From Chrysochromulina parva (taxonomy: Eukaryota > Haptophyta > Prymnesiales > Chrysochromulinaceae): a stretch of 48,763 nt of DNA. Positions 27,109-37,900 of this stretch are shown here, one piece after another. The stretch spans positions 1-48,763 of the forward strand of contig PJAB01000066.1 in NCBI GenBank assembly GCA_002887195.1, given 5' to 3'. Below the pieces are notes generated by a model, which saw nothing but the letters and a program-made list of their open reading frames with translations, did no database searches and was not told the DNA's origin. A program made the translations under genes and the position numbers. Numbering within the stretch: the stretch's first letter is position 1; each line of letters begins with the position of its first letter.

Positions 27109-27814
27109 TCAATATCCAGTCCCCGCCCTCTGCTGCTCGAGCTCGAGCTGCCGTATTCGATGGAAGCGCGCAGCCGCGGTCTCGGCCGCCTCCTCGAGGG
27201 CGGCCCGCGTCGCGAGTAGCTCGTCACGCACGCCGGAGAGGTGATCAGTCATCACCGTGTGCGTACGCCGCAGCGCCGCGAGCTGCGCACTCTTCTGCTC
27301 CATCTGCAGCACTAGGTCGCGCAGCCGCGCATGCACCTGCTCCTCCTCGCCTGAGGCCTGGGGAGCTCGCAGCTGGGCCACGGCACGCTTGTATTGCAGG
27401 TTGAGCTCCGCGAGCTCCGCCTCGACTGATCGCACCACGGCCATCACCTGCGCCTGTGCGCCTGTGAGCTCGCCCTCGACCGCCGCCGAGGCGCTGTCAC
27501 GGCCGAGAACTTGGATGGCCTTGGGCGGCACCGGCTTGCTTCGTGTCGTGGACGCCGAGAGGATCGCTCGATTGTGCCGCTCGTGGCTGAGTGGCTGCCG
27601 AGGCCCGTTGCGCGCGCTCCCGCCGCTGCCGGTACCGACGGCGCTGCGTGCAACCAAACGTCCAGCGTTTGCGACCGCCTCGCGCGCCGCTGCGCATGTG
27701 CTCGAGGCGCGCAGAGCGCCGACGCTCGACTTGCGCTGCACGGCAAGATCGGCCCCGGCCCAACGACTCGTGGTGGCTCGGTGCAGCTCCCGCGCGCTCG
27801 TGGCTCGTAAGCAC

Positions 27815-27853
<39 letters not shown>

Positions 27854-29613
27854 AGATCGTACTGCTGTACGGCGGCGGCGAGCGAGTCGTACGCACTCTG
27901 GGGGCGTGCGGAGGGGCGGCCAGAGAAGGTGGCGTCGTAGTTGCCATCATACCCCTTTCGACGTGCTGTACCGGTACGTACCGGGTGGTCGGCCGAGCGC
28001 CGATACGACGCGAGGGTGGCGCGCTCCACCCCGACGCTCGGGCGCTCCGCACGCACCAGCATGTGTGATCCTAGCGGCGCGTCGCAGCTCGCCGCATGCT
28101 TTCTTCGCGCCGCGGCACCCTCTGCGAAGAGCTCGTGCGGCAGCTCGTACGAGGCGGAGGCGAGCGACGCCCCGCACATCTCCCAGTTGCACGACGGCGG
28201 GGCTGGCGGTGGCGGCGGTGGCGGCGGTGGCGGCTGCGGCGGCCCCTCTGCTGGCGCAAGTGACGGTGCAAGTGGCACTTGGCGCCGCGCCTGGTCTTCG
28301 AGCGCCTCCGTCCTCAGCGGTTCGGATGAGCTCACGCTCGCAGACCCGGCCTCCATCGCCCAGGTGCGCATCGCGACGTGTTGGGTCATACGAGCCCGAT
28401 CAGCCAAGCCCGCGTCCGCCAAGCCGACGGCACTCGTCGTGCGGAGCTTGTCGCGCCCGCCGCAGCCTGGTAGCATCCAACCTGCGAGTGCTAGTGGATC
28501 GTCGTCGCTAAGCCTGAGGCTGCAACCAGCACCCGCAGCGCCCGCAGCGCCCGCAGCGCCCGCAGCGCCCGCAGCGCCCGCAGCACCAGCAGCACCAGCT
28601 GCGCCGCGAAACCCAAGGTGGGCAGCAGCAGCGGCAGCATCGCCGCCGCCATCGGGGTCCATCAAGGCGTCCAATGGGCGTGTTGTCGGCCGTTTGAGGA
28701 CCCTACGAGGCAGCGCGCCAGCATTGGCGGCGTACTGCGCACGAGGCCCATCGACTGCGGAGACGCGGGTGAGAAGGGCCTCGTTGATGGCGAGCACAGA
28801 GCGTAACGCCTCGTCCACGCGCCTCTTCTGGCCCGCCTGCTCGTCGTACTTGGCCTTCAGGGCCCCCAACTCGGCCTCGAGCTCTCTCGCGCGCGACTGC
28901 GCGAGCGCCTCGGCCTGCGTGGCGCTCGTGGCGCGCGCCTCGAGCTCGTGCATGCGCGTCTCGGCGTCGAAGCGCATGCCCGCGAGCTGCCGTTCGAGCG
29001 AGATGACGCTCGCCTGCGCCGTACGCTTCTCCGACTCGGCCGCCTGCGCGATGTCTTTGACGAAATCGAGCTCCTTGTGCAGCGCAAGGTTCTGAGCGTC
29101 CATGCCCGCGACCGCCGTGCGCACTTCGTTGGCCGCGATGGCCTGTGCGTCGGCGGAGCTCGCGCGCAACGCATTGTGCGCCGTCTGCAGCTGCAAGAGC
29201 TTGCTCGAGAGTTCGTCACGTTCGGCCGTTAGCGACGCGACCTTGTCCTTGAGCGCTGTCATCGCCTTAGCCACGGCCTTGGTATTGGCTGTGTTTGGCA
29301 GCTGGTACGAGCTCGAGGAGTCGAGCAGCGGCGTACCGGCCGCATGGGTGGGAGAGTCGAGCTTTCCAGCGGGGGCGGGTGTAGCACGTTTTGGAGAGGT
29401 CGACTGCAACAACGTTGCACTGCTTCGGGGCAGCACGGATCCCGTGAGGAAATCGTCGACCGGCGGCAAGTCAAAGGCCGATGCCTGCATCGTGGAACGC
29501 AGCTCGCGGAGCGAGTCCTCGGCGGACGCCTTTGAGGCGCCACCGCTGGCCACGCTTGCGCCGAGGTCAAGGCCACGTGCTAGGGAGGAAAGCTCGGACA
29601 GCTCCGACGCCAT
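27109..29613 (-). CDS. coiled-coil protein with polyQ and Ala/Gly repeat tracts
   Basis: The frame opens on GTG 29694; the first ATG is 29613 (MASELSELSSLARG), giving 834 aa. A long coiled coil spans roughly residues 110-290 (ALKDKVASLTAERDELSSKL…LEARATSATQAEALAQSRAR). A GAA repeat (AGAAGAAGA), a PPPPPPPPP run and a 12-Gln tract break up the disordered middle. A second coiled coil covers about 715-834 (EAELAELNLQYKRAVAQL…LRDLVLQMEQKSAQLAALRR). There is no signal peptide, TM helix or motor or catalytic motif. Two long coils separated by a disordered spacer are common in cytoskeletal, centriolar and flagellar structural proteins, but I cannot place the family. It converges on the EF-hand gene and diverges from the ArsS-like gene. 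Confidence 0.7.
27819..27855. repeat. CTG triplet repeat encoding poly-Gln
   Basis: About a dozen uninterrupted CTG units on the plus strand encode a Gln run in the minus-strand coiled-coil protein. It is a likely length-polymorphic microsatellite. Confidence 0.85.
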
Positions 29614-29852
29614 CGCCCGCTGAAATGCTGATCCTGCCCTCGGATGCCGGAGGGTAAATTGTCGGAGGTCAAGCGTCAATTGTTGGAGGGGCACTGCATA
29701 ATATCACACCCGCCATTTGCGGAAATGTTGATGGCAAGGGCAATCAAGAATGCCGTCTCTCTAGAGCTCTGGAGTACTCTGGAGGCTCGGTAGGCTGACT
29801 GACGACAAACTTTTGGTGTGAAGTCGCCAGAATGCGGGAGGCTTAGATTGGC

Positions 29853-31276
29853 ATGCTCAGCCGACGATTTTACCGGACCGTCAATGTCCGCCGCAGCCTG
29901 CAGGCGGGCACTCGTTTATTGAATACCGCCCCCTCCGACGAGTCGCTCATTCCGATCACACTCAAGGAGATGGCTGAGAACTCGGGCGACAGCGAAGGCG
30001 TGGAAACTACGGCAGCTTCGCTGCGTGCGATGGGTCAGAAGCGGCTGACACTCGAGGAGAAAAAGAAGCGGCGCCGCGCGCTCGATGCGATCGGCGTGCC
30101 CGAATTCAACTCCTTCCTCGCAGAGCGTGGACTCCTCACCAAGGGTGAGGAGCTGCCACGCCGGGCCACTACGATGCTGCAGGTCAACGTCGGGCTGTAC
30201 TGCAACCAGGCGTGCAACCACTGCCACGTCGAGTCGTCACCGAAGCGGACGGAGACGATGTCGGATGAGACGGTCGCGCGCGTGCTCCAGGTGCTCGCAG
30301 CCTCACCCTCGATCGAGACGCTCGACATTACCGGAGGCGCGCCTGAGATGAACAGCGCCTTCAAGCCGCTCGTGATCGGCGCGACCAAGCTGGGCGTGGA
30401 GGTCATCGACCGGTGCAACCTGACCGTGATGGTCGAGCCGAGCATGCAGTGGCTCGGCCCCTTTCTGAAGGAGCACAAGGTCCGAATCGTTGGTGAGCCG
30501 CCGCGCGCTCGCTCCTGCGCCTGCGCAGCCCTGGCCGCCTTGCCTACCGCCCTGTTTGGGCGCACGGCGCCCTCGAACCCTCGGCCATCTCCGAGATGTG
30601 CTCCGAGATATGCTCCGAGATCGCACGGCACCCTCGAACCCTCGGCCGACGCCCTCTGCGGCGCTCCCTCGCGCGCACAGCCTCGCTACCGTGCTACTCG
30701 GAGCGCAATGTCGACACGCAGCGTGGCAGCAAGGTCTTCGAACGCTCGATCGAAGGCCTCAAGCGCTTGAACGCGCTCGGCTACGGCGTCGCGGGCAGTG
30801 GACTCAAGCTGGACCTCGTGTACAATCCCGGCGGCGCATTCCTGCCGCCGGCGCAGGAGATGCTGCATGCGAAGTACACGGAGGAGCTCCAGTCCAAATT
30901 TGGAGTCGTCTTTAATGAGCTCTTCACGATGACCAACATGCCGATCAAGCGCTTCGCTGATCTGCTCGCCAAGCAGGGGAAGCTCGAGGAGTATATGAAG
31001 CTGCTGGTCGACTCCTTCAACCCGGTGACGGTCAACGACACCATGTGCCGCACGCTCGTGTCGGTGAGCCACGACGGCTCACTCTACGACTGCGACTTCA
31101 ACCAGGCGCTCGCGATACCATTGGGACTCCCGCCAGCAAGCCAGCGGCGCAGCTCGATCTACGAGGTCGAGAATTTCGAGGAGCTCACGGGCAGCGCGGT
31201 GGCCACGAGCAACCACTGCTTCGGCTGCACCGCTGGCAGGGGCTCCTCATGACAGGGGGTCACCGTCGGGTCGTAG
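29853..31276 (+). CDS. arsS: ArsS-like radical SAM arsenosugar enzyme, probable selenoprotein (two exons)
   Basis: Exons are 29853-30492 and 30681-31276. Joined in phase 1 across a GT-AG intron they restore the family phrase VRIVASLPCYSERNVDTQRG. The product is 411 aa if UGA at 31250-31252 is read as selenocysteine, ending SSUQGVTVGS before TAG 31274. The N-terminus (MLSRRFYRTVNVRRSLQAG) is Arg-rich without acids and looks like an organelle transit peptide. The radical SAM cluster motif is CNQACNHC, followed by a GG box (DITGGAPEM). The C-terminal Cys-rich domain (DUF3641 type) has C-R-T-L, YDCDFNQ and HCFGCTAGRGSS. In bacteria ArsS transfers the 5'-deoxyadenosyl group of SAM to methylated arsenic, making arsenosugar precursors, and the residue after GSS is Cys or Sec. 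Here it is UGA, with a SECIS-like hairpin downstream. If UGA is a true stop, the enzyme ends at GSS and lacks that residue. Confidence 0.85.
30493..30680 (+). other. phase-1 GT-AG intron of the ArsS-like gene
   Basis: The donor is G|GTGAGC at 30492/30493 and the acceptor is CACAG|CC at 30680/30681; the length is 188 nt. It shifts the frame and joins exons that together read as a continuous radical SAM protein. Inside, a 23-bp sequence is duplicated with one mismatch (30564-30586 and 30625-30647), around three CTCCGAGAT-type units. Unlike the introns of the last gene, its ends do not repeat each other. Confidence 0.85.
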
Positions 31277-31354
31277 GCGACGACGCCCGATGGAGAAGGC
31301 CGAGCATGCGCGGCATAGGCGCGCTCTGGGCCTTCCACACACCACCACACCTTC

Positions 31355-31429
31355 GGTGCGCGCGGATGACGCTGGCAGTGTAAGGGCGACGATGTACGCT
31401 CGCTGACTGGCTGAAGGAGCATGCGCACC
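31355..31429 (+). promoter_or_regulatory. candidate type II SECIS element
   Basis: Hand folding gives helix I from 31355-31362 pairing with 31422-31429 (8 bp, last a G-U). An asymmetric internal loop follows, then the non-Watson-Crick quartet with UGA at 31367-31369 opposite UGA at 31412-31414. Helix II has ten pairs: 31371-31375 with 31407-31411, a bulged A at 31406, and 31376-31380 with 31401-31405. Unpaired AA sits at 31382-31383, 12 nt from the quartet as in known SECIS elements. A short helix III (GCG 31386-31388 with CGC 31397-31399) closes an 8-nt loop, making it form II. It lies about 100 nt past the UGA of the ArsS-like gene, in its 3' flank. Three of the ten helix II pairs are wobbles. 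No folding program was run. Confidence 0.65.
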
Positions 31430-31935
31430 ACCCTCTTTTTCTCGACGAGCTGAGGTTCAGCTTGTCCCCCAAAGACGCACGTAGCGAGAGCGTCATCGAT
31501 CATGTGTTCTCTCCGGTCCGCTTCTCCCCTCTTCATCATTCTCTCCACCCGTCCTCTCTCGTACAGTCCTTAAATATCCCATTAGAAACCTCTCGACGAA
31601 GAAACAACAAGCATTGACAACAAGTTATTCGTTATTGAGCGGGTACATGTCAAGGCCCAACACGGCGCTGCCTCGCGACGAAGGGTGTGGCTGCGGCGAG
31701 AAACGGCGAGAGGACAAGTTTCTGCAGGGAGAGACCAACCTCACTAGCATAATGGAGTGACCGACAGGACAAACTGCCTTTGAGTGTGGGTGTCGAATTC
31801 TAAACATTGGCTGTGAAGTCAGTTTTGCAAGTTTTGAACTCTTTCGTCGAGGGAGGCCCAAAAAACCCGCACCTCGATCTTCGTCGCGTCCTGGTGGCGC
31901 TGTCCTTGGCAGTGAACCTGACCTGTCGACTCTTC
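31430..31935. other. intergenic region between the ArsS-like and channel genes
   Basis: Both flanking genes are on the plus strand. This stretch should hold the remaining 3' UTR of the ArsS-like gene and the promoter of the channel gene. The channel frame is already open from TTG 31807 without an ATG until 31936. I see no RNA gene and no clear core promoter motif. Confidence 0.5.
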
Positions 31936-34900
31936 ATGCCGTCAACATCGAGAGCCGCTGGTTCAGCCGTCACGACAGCTTCCCGGACAGCGAGGTTCGA
32001 GTCGCCGGCAAAAGAGTCGAAGCAGCGCTCGGCAATGACGGAGATGGCACCTCCACTCACGGAGCCACAAGCGTCGCCGCCAAAGGCCAAGCTCTCGACG
32101 CGGCCGACGAAGCTTATCAAGGCTCCGACATACGTGGATCGCGCGAGCCTGACGAGTGACGGCTTCACATCGGCGCAGGCTGATGGCGTGATTATCGGTC
32201 GGGCGATCACCACGTCGGTCAGGGGCCGAGGCAGCAGAGCTGACGGCGATCATCTGCAGATGAGCAAGGACCTTAAGGCTGCAGGCTTCACGCCCGAACA
32301 GCTATGCGAAGCCGGCTTCGCCGCAAACGTCCTTCGAAGTGCTGGCTTCACCTTGCAGGAGCTGCAAGACTCGGGCGGCGACCTGAGCTTCCTGCGAGCA
32401 GCAGGGTTCCAGGTGCCTGAGCTCGTAGAGGCTGGGTACAGCATCGAGCAGCTCAAAAAGGAAGGCGTGACCGCCGCCAGCCTGCGAAGGGAAGCGCACT
32501 TCAGCTTCGAGCAGATCAAAGCGGCAGGCTACACACCGGCCGAGCTGCGCGAGTGCGGCTTTGGCGCGTCCGAGCTCCGTGAGGCTGGCTTCACACTGCA
32601 GCAGATCAAGGCTGGCGGCTACACCGCACAGCAGCTCATCAAGAAGGCTGGCTTCAGCCTGCGCCAGCTCAAGCAGGCGGGGTACTCCGCCGCAGAGATC
32701 GTGGGTGCCGTGGGCGGCAACGTGAGCCCTGGGGAGCTGATCGCCGCAGGCTATCCTCCGAAGGCAGTCAAAGCGGCGTGCGGGTCGGTCAGCAGCAAGA
32801 AGCCCGGCAGCGAGCCAGGCCAGAGCTTCTTTGCCGCCTCCCGCGCCGCTACCAAGCAGGGCGAGAAGCAGACGTTCGCCCTGCCCGAGAAGGTGACGGT
32901 TGGGCTTGAGGGGCTGCTTCGAAGGCCGGCCGCTGCCGAGGTGGTCGGTCCAAGCGGGCGAACCTATAGCAAAGAGCACACGTCGCTGTGGGGACTTCGT
33001 CCGTCGCACGAGCCACGGCGACTGGCCATCTTCATCGTCGAGTCGCGACCGTTCGACCCGTGCGTGCTCACGGTCATCCTCCTCAACTGCTTGACGATGG
33101 CCTGGGAGTCGCCACTCGATCCGCCCGGCACGTGGAAGGCTCACTTGATCGACCAGTGCGAGCAGATCTTCCTCTATTTCTACACCTTCGAGATGCTGGT
33201 CAAGATGGTCGCGTACGGCGTGCTCTGGCACCGTAGCGCGTACCTGCGCGACCCGTGGTGCCAGCTCGACTTCACCGTCGTCACACTCGCCTGGCTGCCC
33301 ATCCTGACCCCGCTGAACGTCGCCAACGCTTCGGTCATCCGGGCGGTTCGAGCGCTGCGCCCTCTGCGTGCGCTCAAGACGATGCCGGAGATGCGTATGC
33401 TCGTCGCGTCCATCCTCGAGATCATCCCGAAGATGGGCAGCGTCTCGGTCCTCTGCGGCTTCCTTCTCCTAGTCTTCGGCATCGTCGGCGTCGAGCTCTT
33501 CAAGGGCGTCTTGCACTTTCGTTGTGCGCCTGCCGACGTGGACCTGACGCTCCTCTCGCCGGACGAGCAGCTGCAATACGACACTGAGACCTCCTGCAAT
33601 CCGAGGCGCTCCGACCAATGCGAGGCGCACGACACGTGCTCGTACTTTGACATCAACCCTTCGAGTGGCCTCATGTCGTACGATAGCGTGCCGATCGCCC
33701 TCGTCGTGCTGCTGCAGGCGGTCACCTTCGACGACTGGGCGACGTCGATGTTTGCGCTCGAGGACGCGTACTCGCCGTATGTGATCATCTACTACATTCT
33801 GATCGTCATCATCGGCGGCTTCTTTGTGATCAACCTCTTCCTAGCCGTCATCTTTGAGGAGTTCCTCTCGGTGGCCCGCGTCGAGAAGGCTACTGAAGAT
33901 ATGAAGGTACGCTCCACGAGCATCAACGAGGACGCTGCTCTCGACGCCAAGGAGGAGACCAAATTTGGAAAGAAGCCATCCGAGTTGGATGAGGAGGCGA
34001 AGCAGGCGTTGCTGCAGGAGACAGAGTTCCTCTCCGACTTCACGAACAGGCCGCGCTCATTGATCGCCGACGCTGGCCCTCAGTCGCCGCGAGAGCGCGA
34101 GTTCATCCTGCTCGCCGCGGCCAACTCGCCCTCTTCCGTCGATCTCATCCTCGAGGAGAGGCGGCGGGTCCGGCTCGGCAAGTCCATATTAGGCAAGCCC
34201 GGCATCCTGTACAGCATCGCCACCTCGGACCAGCTAGGGACCTTCACCACGGGCCTGGTCGTCCTCAACCTGCTCATCATGTGTGTACCGTACGAGGGGA
34301 TGTCGCTGGAGCTCGCCCTCAGGCTCGAGTTGGCCGCTTCCGTCATCACTCTCCTGTTCACAGCCGAGATGGTCGTGAAGCTGTGCGGCCTCGGCTGGTC
34401 AGCCTACTGGTCAGACGGATGGAACATGCTCGATGGCACCCTCGTCCTGCTGTCACTGGGTGAGATGATCCTCGATGCATTGAGCGGAGAAAGTGCCATC
34501 CCAAAACTCTCCTTTTTGCGGATTCTTCGGATGCTTCGGGTTGCCCGGATGCTCAAACTCATGCGGACTTGGAAGGAGCTGTACACGGTGATTGCGGCGT
34601 TCACGAAGGCGATCCCGCAGATGTCCAACCTCTTCGTCCTCACGTTCATGGTTCTAGTCATCCTGGCACTCCTGGGCTTGCAGCTCTTCGGCGGCATCTA
34701 CAACCCAGAGACAGGCTACTCGTCCGTCCCGTGCCCAGGGGGCGTGTGCCCCGATGAGGACCTCGAGGAGCTGCCCCACTACCACTTTGACTACTTCGCC
34801 GCGTCGATGCAGACCGTCTTCGTGCTGATTACGGGCGCGTGGATCGACCTGACGAACCCGGCTGTGTCGGTCGTGGGCTTCCAGGCGCTCGCGTATTTCA

Positions 34901-37900
34901 TCCCGGGGGTGATCATCGGACGGTTCCTCATGATGAACCTCTTCATAGGCGTCCTGCTGAACGCCTTCGGAGAGGACGAGGATGGCGACGCGCCCAAGCC
35001 CATCGGCGCCCCAACAGAGGAGTCCGAGCAAGCCGCCGAGGCGGCGGACGAGCTCCGTGCTCGCGAAGAGCCCCGTTGGCCTGCCGACTACTCGCTCTGC
35101 CTCTTCGGGCCCTCTCACCCGCTGCGCATAGGATGCGTTGAACTCACGAACCATGGCGCCTTCGAGTCGTTCATCATCCTTGTCATCGCGGCCTCGTCTA
35201 TCTGCCTCGCCTATGACACGCCGCGCCTCGACCCCGCCTCGCCGCTCGGTGTGCGAATCCACCAGGTCGACTTCTACTTTGTGGCCATCTTCTTCGTCGA
35301 GATGTGCCTCAAGATCATCGCTCACGGCTTCTGTGGCCAGAATGCCTACCTGAGCTCCGCATGGAATCAGCTCGATTTCTTCATCGTGGTCGTGACGGTG
35401 GTCGACCTGCTGCTTGCGTCTGGCCCGCTGCACTCGTTGCGCATTCTGCGAGCACTGCGGCCGCTCCGATTAGTGTCGCGCATCGAGGGTATGAAGGTGA
35501 TCGTCTCCTCGCTGGTGAGAGCGCTCCCCGCGGTCGGCAACGTCTTCTTGGTCGTCTTTGCAGTGCAGACCGTCTTTGCGATTCTGGGCATGCAGCTCTT
35601 CATGGGCCGCTTCGGCTCGTGCTCCAACCCCGCCCTGACTACGAGGGCGACGTGCTACCCTCCAGGACTCGCCCCGCCGTACCCTCCGGGGCTCCCACTG
35701 GTCGCCCCGTCGACACCGCCACCGTTGCCGCCACCACCTCCCTCGCCTCATCCACCACCACCCTCGCATCCGCCACCACCGCCCTCGCCTCCGCCCCCCA
35801 TGCCGCCACCACCACCCTCACCGCCGCCGCCGCCACCACCCTCACCGCCGCCGCCGCCGCTCCCGCCGCCTCCATCACCGCTGCCTCCGACTCCACCACC
35901 GCCCCCACCAGAGATGGAGTCGGAGCCGCCGTTGGAGCCATTTATATCGCCGGCGCCGGAGGCTGCGATGGAGGCGGCGTCAGAGGTGGCGTCCGAGGTG
36001 GCGTCGGAGGTCGTGGAGGTGGCGTCGGAGGTCGTGGAGGTGGTGCGACGGCGGCTCCACGGTAGTCATACGGAGGCGCGGCAGCCCAAAGGAGGTGACA
36101 GCGTCGACAGCGACGAGGACGGCCTCCCGATCGTCTGGCTCAACCCTCGGTTTGGTTCTTTCGACAACTTTGGCGATGCGATGCGCCTCTTGTACATCAT
36201 GAGCTCCGGCGACGACTGGGTGTTTCCCATGTACTCGATGATGGCCGCGACTGAGCCGGGGCACGCGCCGGTTCGGAACGACTACTCGCCCAACCTCTTC
36301 TTTGGCATTGCGTGGATGTTCATCGGCTCCTTCGTGGCTCTCAACTTGTTCGTGGGCGTCATCGTCGACAGCTTCAACCGTATCAAGCAGGACACGGACT
36401 CTTCGGCTACGATGACGGCCGAGCAGCAGCAGTGGGTGCAGACGATGCAAGCGTTGGCGCGCCAGCAGCCGGTCAAGGCAGCGTATCAGCCCGCGAACGC
36501 GGTGCAGCGTCTCCTGTGTGACGTGGTCACCTCAGCTTCCTTTGAGCTCACCATCACCGTCGTCATCATCCTGAACATCAGCGCGATGGCGTGCGACTTT
36601 TGGCGCATCGAGAGCTACCCATCCGCGCTCGCCTTTTACAACACGTCCATGCATGTGTTCGTTATCATCTACTACATTGAGTGTTTGCTGAAGCTCCTCG
36701 CGTTCAACCCCTCGGGCTACTTTAGCGATGGCTGGAACCAGTTCGACTTCTTCCTTGTGTGCACTGCCGCTCTCGACGATTTTGGGGGGGTGGGCCTCAG
36801 CGAGATGGTCGGCGTGCCGCCCTTCATCCTGCGGGTCCTGCGCATCTTCCGCATCTTGCGCGTGCTCCGACTTCTCAAGGGGGCGAAGGATGTACGCGAC
36901 TTGATCCTGACCGCCGTCTTGTCGTTCCCGGCGCTGATCAACGTGGGCTCCCTCCTCGCGCTCGTTGTCTTCATGTATGCGGTCCTCGGCACCCACCTGT
37001 TCACCTTCGTGGTGCACCAGGAGGTCATCAACGACGATCGCAACTTTGACAACGTGCCGAACGCCGCGCTTCTCCTCTTCCAGGTGCTGACGGGGGATGC
37101 ATGGTCGGGGCTCATGGCGGATGCGATGGTCGGTCCGGAGACTGGGGCCTGCACCGTCGAGGAGGGTGACTGCGGCGTCCCGCTCGTCGCCATCGCCTAC
37201 TTCCTCTCCTTCCAAGTATTTGGATCCTTCGTCTTCCTCAACCTCGTCGTCGCCGTCATCCTCGAAAACTTTTCGTCGCTTGGGAGTGTGAACCCGGACA
37301 TGGTCACTGCTTCGGACGTCGAGGCCTTCAAGGAGGTCTGGGTCGAGTTCGATCCCGACGCGGACAACTACATTGCGTCCGAGGACCTGCCGTACCTCGT
37401 GCTCGCCCTGGCACCCCCGATGGGTCTCAAGGGCGTCGGCGATGAGCGCGCGGCCATCAAGCTGTGCCTCAAGCTGAGCCTCACCCAATACGATGGCACG
37501 GTCGCGTTCCAAGAGGTGCTCACGGCGCTCACGCGGCGCACGTTCTTGGACAAGGGCAACCCCGAGGAGCTCATGAAGCTCGACGTGCCTCCGCCACCCA
37601 AGCCGCCACCGCTGCCCCTGAGCCTCGCTGATGCGAAAGCGGCCGAAATGGGTAAGATTGCGACGGCAATGCCTTCCGCTCGGAAGGTCTTCGCGCTGCA
37701 GGTGATCTCTAAGTACGCGAGCATCTCCCTGGAGAAGCGCAAGGAGAAGGCGCTCGCGATGTTGTATACCGGTACAGGCCACCACGCGGACGTCACTTCA
37801 CCGCAGACTATCTCGCGCGGTGGTGGGTCGCCCACGTCCTGTAAGCCGTCGCTCTCGAAACGCGTGGCGGCAGCGGGCAGCAGCAGCTGTCGCGTCTTGA

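Noticed and set aside
30596..30680. Independent gene starting at ATG 30596 for the second half of the ArsS-like protein
   Set aside because: The residues before SLPCY do not match the family, while splicing 30492 to 30681 restores it exactly.
31740..31800. Second possible SECIS near GTGACCGACAGGACAAACTG
   Set aside because: The arms are too short and pair poorly; the hairpin at 31355-31429 has all the expected parts.
31807..31935. Channel start at TTG 31807
   Set aside because: A non-ATG start is unlikely in a nuclear gene; the extra residues resemble nothing in channels, and ATG 31936 follows in frame.
35650..36110. Unspliced intron in channel domain III
   Set aside because: The frame is kept through more than 100 codons with amino-acid-level regularity (PPPSPP, EVASEV) and no fitting GT-AG pair was needed; transcript data would settle it.
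36532..37785. 417-codon minus-strand frame opposite the channel
   Set aside because: The plus strand is unambiguous channel sequence; the complement is charged and without domains.
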